The notes under the pieces are model-generated. The model was not told the DNA's origin and did not search any database. It was given only the letters and a program-made list of their open reading frames with translations. A DNA stretch of 7,043 nucleotides, from the NCBI GenBank assembly GCA_024405645.1, contig JAKSOJ010000062.1:1-7043 (forward strand), given 5' to 3'. Position 1 is the stretch's first letter; every line of letters begins with the position of its first letter. Shown here piece after piece: positions 1 to 5,363 of this stretch. The stretch is from Phascolarctobacterium sp. Lineage in GTDB: Bacteria > Bacillota > Negativicutes > Acidaminococcales > Acidaminococcaceae. The position numbers and the translations under genes were made by a program.

Positions 1-200
1 TATTTTTGATCAGCAATCTTGATGCCAACATCATGAACGAGGGTTACTGCGCGGATTATTTCCATCAATTCTGCATCAACATTTTCAAGCTCAGCGATTT
101 TAATTGCAAAACCATATACCTTCATAAAGTGTTGAATGCGATGAGAATTTCCTGCATCGTGAGCAACCATTAAATTAAAAAGCTTTAGTTCTTTATCCAT
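1..200 (-). CDS. HD-domain phosphohydrolase, 5' part only (runs off left edge)
   Basis: I translated the first 66 codons by hand from the ATG whose complement is at 198-200; the gene continues beyond base 1. The visible protein has the layout of a small HD-superfamily metal-dependent phosphohydrolase: an N-terminal helix with HDAGNSHRIQHF (residues 14-25), where one His (H20 or H24) would be the first metal ligand, and then LVHDVGI (54-60) carrying the defining His-Asp pair H56-D57. The rest of the domain, including the last conserved Asp, lies outside the window. HD proteins of this kind hydrolyse phosphate esters, often of nucleotides, but the substrate cannot be read from the fragment. A GAAAGGT ribosome binding site (complement of 211-217) lies about 10 bases upstream of the start. 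The gene is divergent from the HAD hydrolase gene. The family call is solid and the function is open. Confidence 0.85.
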   Translation of the reverse strand, partial: MDKELKLFNLMVAHDAGNSHRIQHFMKVYGFAIKIAELENVDAELMEIIRAVTLVHDVGIKIADQK

Positions 201-246
201 TGTTTAATAAACCTTTCAAGCTGCAATTGTAATTTTTAACAAGCCA

Positions 247-275
247 ATTGTAACACTTTTTAGGGATAAAAACAA
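247..275 (-). promoter_or_regulatory. Candidate sigma-A promoter for the HD-domain gene
   Basis: Read on the minus strand, TACAAT (complement of 247-252, one mismatch to TATAAT) follows TTGTTT (complement of 270-275, half of the -35 consensus) after exactly 17 bases. The -10 is about 47 bases upstream of the HD-gene start codon. The -35 is weak and the DNA is AT-rich, so this is a prediction only. Confidence 0.45.
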
Positions 276-290
276 ACAATATTAATGTGT

Positions 291-318
291 TTTAATGTTT
301 GGGGAAATACTTTATAAT
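291..318 (+). promoter_or_regulatory. Candidate promoter for the HAD hydrolase gene
   Basis: A perfect TATAAT lies at 313-318, about 37 bases before the HAD start codon. TTTAAT at 291-296 sits 16 bases upstream as a poor -35. The GAGGT ribosome binding site at 344-348 follows. The -10 is convincing; the -35 could be placed a base or two differently. Confidence 0.5.
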
Positions 319-355
319 ATAAGCAGAAAATATGCTGTGACGCGAGGTAATTGCG

Positions 356-1039
356 ATGTACAAATATCTATTATGGGACATTGACGGAACAATTTTAGAT
401 TTTATTGCTTCTGAAGCTATTGCAATCCGCAATCTGTTTCAAAAGTATAATCTGGGTGTTTGTACCGATGAAATGCTTTCCGATTATTCTTCTATTAACG
501 AAAAATATTGGCAAATTTTAGAGCGGGGAGAAATGACGAAACCGCAAATTCTTGTAGGTCGCTTTAGAGAATTTTTTGCTAAATATAACTTGGATGTCAG
601 TGTTGCTCCTGCTTTTAACGAGGACTATCAAGTGGAGCTGGGTTATTGTCCGGTATTTATGGAGCATGCACAAGAAGTGTTGGCTGCTTGCAAAGGTAAA
701 TATAGACTCATTGGCGTTACTAATGGCACCAAGATTGCTCAGGTGGGAAAATTAAAAACATCTGGGTTGGACAAGGTTTTAGATGCTGTATATATCTCAG
801 AAGATGTAGGAGTGGAAAAGCCAAACGTTGAATATTTTGAGTACGTTTTTGCTCACGAAAAGATTACAAGTAAGGAAGAAGCCATCATCATAGGGGATTC
901 TTTAACCAGTGATATGCAGGGAGGAGTAAATTATGGTATTGCTACCTGTTGGTTTAATCCTCGACATAAAAAGAACGCACAGGCTGTCAAATTCACCTAT
1001 GAAGTGGACGATTTGCTGAAAGTTTTGGAATTGTTATAA
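356..1039 (+). CDS. yjjG: HAD-superfamily hydrolase, YjjG/YfnB-type noncanonical pyrimidine 5'-nucleotidase
   Basis: A 227-residue cytosolic haloacid-dehalogenase-type phosphatase. All four HAD motifs are present: motif I WDIDGT with nucleophile D8 and general acid/base D10; motif II VTNGT with T122; motif III with K155 in VEKP; and motif IV GDSLTSD with D181 and D186 for Mg2+. The helical cap inserted after motif I (about residues 15-95) is class C1. Total length and cap sequence resemble YjjG/YfnB proteins, which remove phosphate from pyrimidine and noncanonical nucleoside monophosphates, a nucleotide-pool cleaning role. The start is supported by GAGGT 7 bases upstream. The gene stands alone, with no clear hairpin terminator after its TAA. 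Its Arg codons are mixed (CGC, CGG, CGA, AGA), unlike the kor genes downstream. HAD assignment is certain. The YjjG subfamily is likely, but another small phosphomonoester remains possible as substrate. Confidence 0.85.
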   Translation: MYKYLLWDIDGTILDFIASEAIAIRNLFQKYNLGVCTDEMLSDYSSINEKYWQILERGEMTKPQILVGRFREFFAKYNLDVSVAPAFNEDYQVELGYCPVFMEHAQEVLAACKGKYRLIGVTNGTKIAQVGKLKTSGLDKVLDAVYISEDVGVEKPNVEYFEYVFAHEKITSKEEAIIIGDSLTSDMQGGVNYGIATCWFNPRHKKNAQAVKFTYEVDDLLKVLELL

Positions 1040-1219
1040 ATGTAGTAATTATATGAATTTTGAGGAAAAATAAATTTAATGTTTTAGATGAAAATAATAT
1101 GATTTCTTGCTGATATTCTATTGAATTGAGTATTAGATTATTATATAATAACGTGGTGTATGGTTTATTAGGTGAGTTGTTATTTTAATATAACAGGAAT
1201 TTATAATAGGAGGTACTTT
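1040..1219. other. Intergenic spacer with the kor promoter
   Basis: These 180 bases between the HAD gene and the kor operon are very AT-rich. They hold the promoter described separately (1121-1149) and an untranslated leader of roughly 60 bases ending in the AGGAGGT ribosome binding site at 1208-1214. I see no GC-rich hairpin followed by T-run after the HAD stop codon, so how that transcript ends is unclear. An in-frame GTG at 1172 would extend the ferredoxin by 16 residues, but it lacks a ribosome binding site and adds no conserved sequence. Confidence 0.6.
1121..1149 (+). promoter_or_regulatory. Promoter of the korDABC operon
   Basis: TTGAAT at 1121-1126 (4 of 6 to consensus) and a perfect TATAAT at 1144-1149 are separated by the optimal 17 bases. 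Transcription would start near 1156, giving a leader of about 64 bases. The -10 lies inside a perfect 14-bp AT-only palindrome (1138-1151) that could be part of an operator or simply reflect base composition. Confidence 0.65.
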
Positions 1220-1402
1220 ATGGCTCTTAAGGTAGTTACTAATCGTTGCAAGGGTTGTGGCATTTGTGCTTATTTCTGCCCTAAAAAAGTGCTAAAAGTT
1301 AATGAAATCGGCAAAGTTGAAATTATTGCTGAAGAGAATTGCATTAAATGTGGTCAATGCGAAATGCGTTGCCCCGATTATGCTATTTTAATGGATAAAT
1401 AA
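1220..1402 (+). CDS. korD: 2-oxoglutarate:ferredoxin oxidoreductase delta subunit, 2[4Fe-4S] ferredoxin
   Basis: A 60-residue ferredoxin-like subunit that wires electrons between the catalytic core of the oxidoreductase and cellular ferredoxin. It has two complete cluster-binding motifs, C10-x2-C13-x2-C16-x3-C20-P and C41-x2-C44-x2-C47-x3-C51-P, each expected to hold one [4Fe-4S] cluster. The ATG at 1220 is chosen over the in-frame GTG at 1172 because a perfect AGGAGGT (1208-1214) precedes it by 5 bases and because delta subunits normally begin only a few residues before the first Cys motif. It is first in the operon, 17 bases before korA. As a lone protein it could be called a generic 4Fe-4S ferredoxin; the link to korABC gives it the specific role. 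Confidence 0.9.
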   Translation: MALKVVTNRCKGCGICAYFCPKKVLKVNEIGKVEIIAEENCIKCGQCEMRCPDYAILMDK

Positions 1403-1419
1403 AAGAAGGAGTGTAACCC

Positions 1420-2559
1420 ATGTCAAGAATCCTTTTGTTACAAGGTAACCAAGCGGTTGTTGAGGGTGCTATTGCAGCTGGTGTTAAATTCTACGGCGGC
1501 TATCCTATCACCCCTTCCACCGAAATCGCTGAGCAATTAGCTCTGCGTCTGCCCCAAGTTGGTGGCAAATTTATGCAAACTGAAGATGAAATCGCAGGTT
1601 TGGGCACTGTAATTGGTGCTTCCTTAGCTGGTAAAAAGGCTATGACTGCAACCTCCGGCCCTGGCTTCTCTTTAAAACAAGAAATGCTTGGTTTGGCTTG
1701 CTCTGCAGAAATTCCCTGCGTTATTGTTAACGTACAACGTGTGGGTCCGGCTACTGGTCAACCGACCAGCCCTGCTCAAGGCGAAGTAATGCAAGCTCGT
1801 TGGGGTACCCACGGTGACCACTGGCTTATCACCATTTCTCCGTCCAGCGTTCCCGAATGCTTCGAACTGACTCTGCGTGCAGTTGCTCTGTCCGAAAAAT
1901 ATCGTTGCCCGGTAATCCTTTTGATGGACGAAGTAATCGGCCATATGCGCGAAAAAATCGAACTTCCTGACAACTACGATGAAATTCCGCAAGCAGAACG
2001 TAAGGTTCCTACTTGCGCAGTAGAAGATTTCCTGGCTTATGGCTGCGAAGAAGGCTCCAAGGTTCCTGCAATGGCTCCCTTCGGAACTGGCTATCGTTGG
2101 CACATGACTGGTCTTGTTCATGACGAAACTGGTTTCCCGAAAGGCACTGGTGCTGCAACCGTAGCTGCTCAAGACAGACTTCGTACCAAAATTGATGATA
2201 ACTTAGAAGATATCGTTCAAGTAGAAAATTATCGCATGGAAGATGCTGAATTTGCTGTTGTTGCTTATGGTGGTGCAGCCCGTACTGCTTATGAAGCAAT
2301 TGACATGGCACGTGCTGAAGGCCTCAAGGTTGGTTTTGTACGTCCTATCACCATTTGGCCTTTCGCTGAAAAACAAATCAAACAATTGACCGAAAAGGTT
2401 AAAGGCATTCTTGTTCATGAACTTAACTGTGGTCAATATGTAATTGAAGTTGAACGTGCGGCTGCTGGTAAAGTACCTGTAACTCTTTATGGTAAGTATG
2501 ATAATGAATCTGCTACTCCGGAAGAGCTGCTGGCAGAAATCAAAAAAGCAATGGCATAA
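1420..2559 (+). CDS. korA: 2-oxoglutarate:ferredoxin oxidoreductase alpha subunit
   Basis: A 379-residue alpha subunit of a 2-oxoacid:ferredoxin oxidoreductase, which with KorB oxidatively decarboxylates 2-oxoglutarate to succinyl-CoA and CO2 with ferredoxin as acceptor, or runs in reverse. The N-terminal pyrimidine-binding domain (about 10-240) carries YPITPST (28-34), whose Thr is the substrate-contacting residue of this superfamily. TEDEIAGLG follows with E57, the likely partner of the thiamine aminopyrimidine, then TSGPGFSL (78-85) and an RVGPATGQPT loop. The C-terminal PFOR-domain-II-like part (about 270-375) contains VAYGGAARTAYEA. The YPITPSTEI sequence favours 2-oxoglutarate over 2-oxoisovalerate enzymes, which typically have YPITPQNEI; that is known family behaviour, not proof here. 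AAGGAG (1406-1411) is 8 bases before the start. Arg codons are nearly all CGT/CGC, suggesting high expression. Confidence 0.92.
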   Translation: MSRILLLQGNQAVVEGAIAAGVKFYGGYPITPSTEIAEQLALRLPQVGGKFMQTEDEIAGLGTVIGASLAGKKAMTATSGPGFSLKQEMLGLACSAEIPCVIVNVQRVGPATGQPTSPAQGEVMQARWGTHGDHWLITISPSSVPECFELTLRAVALSEKYRCPVILLMDEVIGHMREKIELPDNYDEIPQAERKVPTCAVEDFLAYGCEEGSKVPAMAPFGTGYRWHMTGLVHDETGFPKGTGAATVAAQDRLRTKIDDNLEDIVQVENYRMEDAEFAVVAYGGAARTAYEAIDMARAEGLKVGFVRPITIWPFAEKQIKQLTEKVKGILVHELNCGQYVIEVERAAAGKVPVTLYGKYDNESATPEELLAEIKKAMA

Positions 2560-2574
2560 TAGGAGGATTTTCTG

Positions 2575-3420
2575 ATGAGCGAAATGGAAAACTTAATTGA
2601 GAAATATTTCCGTCCGGGTCGTCTGCCTCACATTTGGTGCCCCGGCTGTGGCAATGGCGTTATCACTGGCGCTATTGTAAAAGCAATTGATAAACAAGGT
2701 CTTGCAAAAGACGATGTTGCTTTAATCTCCGGTATCGGCTGCAGCTCTCGTAGCTCTGGCTATCTGGATTTCAATACTGCAAATACTTTGCATGGTCGTG
2801 CTCTGACCATCGCAACTGGTGTTAAAATGGCTAATCCGGCGCTGAACGTAATCGTTTGCTCCGGCGATGGTGACTGCACTGCAATTGGTGGTAACCATTT
2901 GATTCATGCTTGCCGTCGTAACATCAATATGACTCTTGTTGTTTATAATAACAGCATTTATGGTATGACTGGTGGTCAATATTCTCCTATGACCCCGACC
3001 GGTTCCAAAGCTACCACTGCTCCTTATAGCACTATTGAACCTAGCTTCAATCTGTTAGAACTTGCTAAAGCTGCAGGTGCAACCTTTGTTGCTCGTGCTA
3101 CCACTTACCATGTTCCTGTTCTGGTAGATTGCATTGCAAAAGGTATTGCTCACAACGGCTTCTCCATTATCGAAGCTGTATCTGCTTGCCCCATTTCCTT
3201 CGGTCGCCAAAATAAAATGGGTGGTCCTGCTGAAATGATGGCTTGGCAAAGAGACCATGGTGTAATGGTTGCTGCTTGGAACAAAATGGACGAAGCAAAA
3301 CTCGCAGAAGCTAAAGCTGCAGGCAAATTCCCCATTGGTGTACTTTATGAAACCAACGATGTTCCTGAATACACCGCGCAATACGATGAAATCATTAAAC
3401 GTGCACAGGGGGGTAAATAA
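2575..3420 (+). CDS. korB: 2-oxoglutarate:ferredoxin oxidoreductase beta subunit (thiamine pyrophosphate and Fe-S binding)
   Basis: A 281-residue catalytic beta subunit. WCPGCGNG (21-28), GIGCSSR (53-59) and SACP (203-206) supply C22, C25, C56 and C205, which match the four ligands of the single proximal [4Fe-4S] cluster known in archaeal-type 2-oxoacid:ferredoxin oxidoreductases. The thiamine-diphosphate/Mg2+ motif is GDGD (97-100) through NN (125-126), followed by YGMTGGQ (129-135). The C-terminal segment (about 215-281) resembles the usual beta-subunit tail. AGGAGG at 2561-2566 lies 8 bases before the start, and korA ends 15 bases upstream. The stop codon is 2 bases before the korC start, implying translational coupling. 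Arg codons are almost entirely CGT. Identity as an oxoacid:ferredoxin oxidoreductase beta subunit is secure; substrate choice is inferred from KorA. Confidence 0.93.
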   Translation: MSEMENLIEKYFRPGRLPHIWCPGCGNGVITGAIVKAIDKQGLAKDDVALISGIGCSSRSSGYLDFNTANTLHGRALTIATGVKMANPALNVIVCSGDGDCTAIGGNHLIHACRRNINMTLVVYNNSIYGMTGGQYSPMTPTGSKATTAPYSTIEPSFNLLELAKAAGATFVARATTYHVPVLVDCIAKGIAHNGFSIIEAVSACPISFGRQNKMGGPAEMMAWQRDHGVMVAAWNKMDEAKLAEAKAAGKFPIGVLYETNDVPEYTAQYDEIIKRAQGGK

Positions 3421-3422
3421 TC

Positions 3423-3950
3423 ATGAGACAAAGCTTTCGTTTTTCCGGTACTGGCGGTCAAGGCTTAATCACCGCTGGCATTATCTTAGCTGAAGCTGCT
3501 CTCCTGGACGACAAGTTGGCAGTACAATCCCAATCCTACGGTCCTGAAGCTCGTGGTGGTTCTTCCAAAGCAGAAGCAATCATCTCCGACCAACCTATCT
3601 ACTTCAGCCGTGTAACCTGTCCTGACCTTCTGCTTGTAATGAGCCAAGAAGCTGCTAATAAATACACTGTAGATACCAAAGAAAATACTGTTGTTGTAAC
3701 CGACACTCTCTTCGTTAATGAAGTTCCTGGTGTATATGGCAAACGTGTTGATCTGCCCATTACCCACACTGCAAACGAAGTATGCGGTAAAGCACTCTTC
3801 GCTAATATCGTTGCACTTGGTGCAGTAGTTGGTTTGACCGGTTGCGTATCTCAAGAAGCAATCACTCAAGCAGTTCTCAATCGCGTTCCTAAAGGAACCG
3901 AAGAAAAGAACAAAGCAGCATTACAAGCTGGTTTTGATCTGGTAAAATAA
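3423..3950 (+). CDS. korC: 2-oxoglutarate:ferredoxin oxidoreductase gamma subunit
   Basis: A 175-residue gamma subunit, the domain-III equivalent of one-chain pyruvate:ferredoxin oxidoreductase, which packs against alpha/beta and helps form the CoA-binding side. It opens with a Rossmann-like strand-turn FSGTGGQGLITAG (7-19), the family hallmark, and SYGPEARGG (38-46), another signature. The start at 3423 is 2 bases after the korB stop. Its ribosome binding site, a GGGGGG(T) run at 3408-3413, lies within the last korB codons. Length is typical. It is the last gene of the operon, 20 bases before a strong hairpin terminator. Confidence 0.92.
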   Translation: MRQSFRFSGTGGQGLITAGIILAEAALLDDKLAVQSQSYGPEARGGSSKAEAIISDQPIYFSRVTCPDLLLVMSQEAANKYTVDTKENTVVVTDTLFVNEVPGVYGKRVDLPITHTANEVCGKALFANIVALGAVVGLTGCVSQEAITQAVLNRVPKGTEEKNKAALQAGFDLVK

Positions 3951-3970
3951 TTTATACAGCAAATAAAAAA

Positions 3971-3994
3971 TCGGGCTCCGAATTCGGAGTCCGA
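3971..3994. terminator. Bidirectional intrinsic terminator between korC and the FKBP gene
   Basis: Two 10-base arms, TCGGGCTCCG (3971-3980) and CGGAGTCCGA (3985-3994), pair fully in RNA (one G-U) around AATT. Flanking A-run 3965-3970 and T-rich 3995-4004 extend the stem by three A-U pairs and provide a U-tract on either strand. The genes on each side converge here, so one hairpin serves korDABC from the left and the FKBP/DUF1847 unit from the right. Confidence 0.92.
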
Positions 3995-4015
3995 TTTGTG
4001 TTTTATAGGCTCTAA

Positions 4016-4453
4016 TTAGATTACTTCAACCAATTCAATTTTGAAGTTGAGCTCTTTGCCTGCCATTGCATGGTTAGCGTCAAAAGTGATATTAACATCG
4101 TCTTTTGCGGTAACGGTTACAGGAACAGGTTGACCATAGGAATTGGTCAGGGTAACCTTTTGATTAACGATAAGAATTTCGGAACCAGGAAGCTTTTCCA
4201 TGGGAATAGTGAAGATAAGGGAAGGATCTGCTTCGCCATATGCTTCTGCAGGGGAGAGATGAATGTTTTTGATTTCGCCAACTTCCATGTCAGCAACAGC
4301 TGCATCGAAGCCTGCAATCATCATGCCTGCGCCGCATTCGAATTCTAACGGTTCGCCTCTGTCATAAGAGGAGTCAAATTGGGTGCCATCGTTGAAAGTT
4401 CCTTGATAGTGGCAACGTAAAGTTTTGCCAACGTTTTTACCAGTAATTGCCAT
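4016..4453 (-). CDS. SlyD-like FKBP-type peptidyl-prolyl cis-trans isomerase
   Basis: A 145-residue cytosolic folding helper that isomerises Xaa-Pro bonds. The FKBP half has the usual pocket residues: Y16 in HYQG, F26-D27 in GTQFDSS, I46 in MMIAGFD and Y72 in AEAYGE. After residue 73 comes the longer insert-in-flap chaperone domain that defines the SlyD branch, closing with the typical DANHAMAGKELNF (125-137) and a last FKBP strand. It ends at residue 145 with no His/Cys-rich metal-binding tail, so the nickel role of E. coli SlyD should not be assumed. AAGGAG (complement of 4465-4470) lies about 11 bases before the start. It lies 44 bases downstream of the DUF1847 gene on the same strand with no hairpin between, so co-transcription is likely. 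Confidence 0.92.
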   Translation of the reverse strand: MAITGKNVGKTLRCHYQGTFNDGTQFDSSYDRGEPLEFECGAGMMIAGFDAAVADMEVGEIKNIHLSPAEAYGEADPSLIFTIPMEKLPGSEILIVNQKVTLTNSYGQPVPVTVTAKDDVNITFDANHAMAGKELNFKIELVEVI

Positions 4454-4497
4454 AGTTTTAAAATCTCCTTATATAATTTTATTATGAATAATTTGTT

Positions 4498-5106
4498 TTA
4501 GACCTTGCCTTCGTCCATAATGCCGAATTTCTTTTTCCAATAACGGCTGTAGATTGCGGCTAGTGGATTGTGTCCCAAAAGACGATCTTTAACAACCAAT
4601 GTGGTTACAGGACCCTTGCAGTTGGCATTGAAAATTGTGTCATGGCCTACGCAGAGACCACAGCTGATAAAGAGCTCAGTGCCAACATCGTTTAAGAATT
4701 TAGCTTGGAATTTAGGATTGCACATTGCTTCGTGCTCAGCTTCGGGTTTAACTTGTTTTAAACCAAGTTCTTTCTTGGGCTCGGAACAATTTTTGCAGCA
4801 TACGCTGTAAAATTCAAAGCCTTCTTTTTCGAAATATTTGGCAATAAAACGAGCCTCTTCAGAGAGACCAATGCAGAAAGCCATACCAAGCTTTTTATAA
4901 CCCATGGCACGAGCAAATTCAGCAGTTTCTTGGAGACGGCAAATATTACTATAGAAGGTGCCTTCAACATAGGCAGCAGCTTCCATAATTTTCTTTTCTT
5001 CTTCCGTATAAGCAGCAATAACTTCTTCATGAGGAGTTCCTGTGCAGTTAACACCCTTGGTATAACAAGCATGTGTAGGACAGGTTGCACATTTACATTT
5101 CATCAT
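4498..5106 (-). CDS. DUF1847 family cysteine-rich, probable metal-binding protein
   Basis: A 202-residue protein that I recognise as the DUF1847 family; its biochemical role is unknown. It has 14 cysteines, beginning with a C4-x-C6-x2-C9-x4-C14-x6-C21 cluster, then C56, C78, a CCxxC group (103-107), C129, CGLCVGHD (149-156) and C163. The KDRLLGHNPLAAIY stretch (173-186) near the end is typical of the family. This pattern suggests a metal or Fe-S centre. No signal peptide or membrane segment is seen. The ATG at 5106 is preferred over the in-frame ATG at 5148 because AAGGAG (complement of 5115-5120) lies 8 bases before it and would be internal to the longer form; a second ATG follows immediately at 5103. 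It is first of a leftward pair with the FKBP gene. Confidence 0.87.
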   Translation of the reverse strand: MMKCKCATCPTHACYTKGVNCTGTPHEEVIAAYTEEEKKIMEAAAYVEGTFYSNICRLQETAEFARAMGYKKLGMAFCIGLSEEARFIAKYFEKEGFEFYSVCCKNCSEPKKELGLKQVKPEAEHEAMCNPKFQAKFLNDVGTELFISCGLCVGHDTIFNANCKGPVTTLVVKDRLLGHNPLAAIYSRYWKKKFGIMDEGKV

Positions 5107-5152
5107 AATGTTTTCTCCTTTCATAATATTTGAATTTTGCATAATCATTCTA

Positions 5153-5176
5153 ACATCTTATTCTACTTTAAGATGT
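5153..5176. repeat. 8-bp perfect inverted repeat over the DUF1847 promoter -10, candidate operator
   Basis: ACATCTTA (5153-5160) and TAAGATGT (5169-5176) are exact reverse complements separated by 8 bases, so the half-site centres are 16 bp apart. The repeat covers the whole -10 element and reaches the expected start point of the leftward transcript, where a dimeric repressor would block initiation. There is no T-run after it, so it is not a terminator. A chance repeat in AT-rich DNA cannot be excluded. Confidence 0.4.
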
Positions 5177-5188
5177 ATCTATTTTCAA
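5160..5188 (-). promoter_or_regulatory. Promoter of the DUF1847-FKBP unit
   Basis: On the minus strand TTGAAA (complement of 5183-5188, 5 of 6) and TAGAAT (complement of 5160-5165, 5 of 6) are spaced by exactly 17 bases. Transcription would start near 5153, about 47 bases before the chosen start codon. This is one of the best consensus promoters in the window. Confidence 0.7.
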
Positions 5189-5228
5189 GTAAATATTTTC
5201 TCCAAGCTAAATCATAATGCTTTATTTA

Positions 5229-5257
5229 TTGACAAAAAAGGTTATAATTGCTAATAT
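5229..5257 (+). promoter_or_regulatory. Promoter region of tyrS
   Basis: A perfect TTGACA at 5229-5234 is followed after 17 bases by TAATAT at 5252-5257 (4 of 6). A perfect TATAAT at 5243-5248 is only 8 bases from that -35, so it could only work with a weaker upstream -35 near 5220-5225. Either arrangement puts the start point around 5255-5264 and leaves about 100 bases of leader before tyrS. Confidence 0.6.
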
Positions 5258-5363
5258 TAAATGGTATGTAATTACTCGAAAAATAGTCGAATTTACTATA
5301 TTATATGGACTGTTTGGCTGGATGATATTAGCTTTATCTAGCTTGCTTATATAGGAGGTTATT

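Larger units (their letters stand above)
5149..5363. other. Divergent intergenic region between the DUF1847 and tyrS genes
   Basis: About 250 bases separate the two start codons. They hold a well-matched leftward promoter with an inverted repeat across its -10, a rightward promoter around 5229-5257, and a tyrS leader of roughly 100 bases. I looked for T-box hallmarks (the conserved AGGGTGGNACCGCG antiterminator sequence and a GC-rich terminator before the gene) and saw neither. I see no tRNA or other structured RNA gene. Confidence 0.6.

Noticed and set aside
1172..1219. N-terminal extension of the ferredoxin from a GTG at 1172
   Set aside because: A perfect AGGAGGT sits inside the extension, 5 bases before the ATG at 1220. 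The extra residues are not part of the delta-subunit fold.
1672..2172. 166-codon open frame on the minus strand opposite korA
   Set aside because: It lies wholly antisense to a well-supported korA, shows no recognisable domain, and its length follows from the biased codon use of korA. No ribosome binding site precedes it.
3269..3493. 74-codon plus-strand frame overlapping korB and korC
   Set aside because: It is out of frame with two strongly supported genes, has no ribosome binding site and no recognisable family.
5107..5148. Longer DUF1847 protein starting at the ATG at 5148
   Set aside because: The ribosome binding site at 5115-5120 would be coding in that form, and the 14 added residues look unlike the family. 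The ATG at 5106 fits the spacing.
5229..5248. TTGACA and TATAAT at 5229-5234 and 5243-5248 as one promoter
   Set aside because: Both hexamers are perfect but only 8 bases apart, too close for sigma-A recognition. They must belong to alternative arrangements.
5258..5363. T-box riboswitch ahead of tyrS
   Set aside because: The leader is only about 100 bases, lacks the conserved T-box antiterminator sequence, and has no terminator hairpin before the gene.
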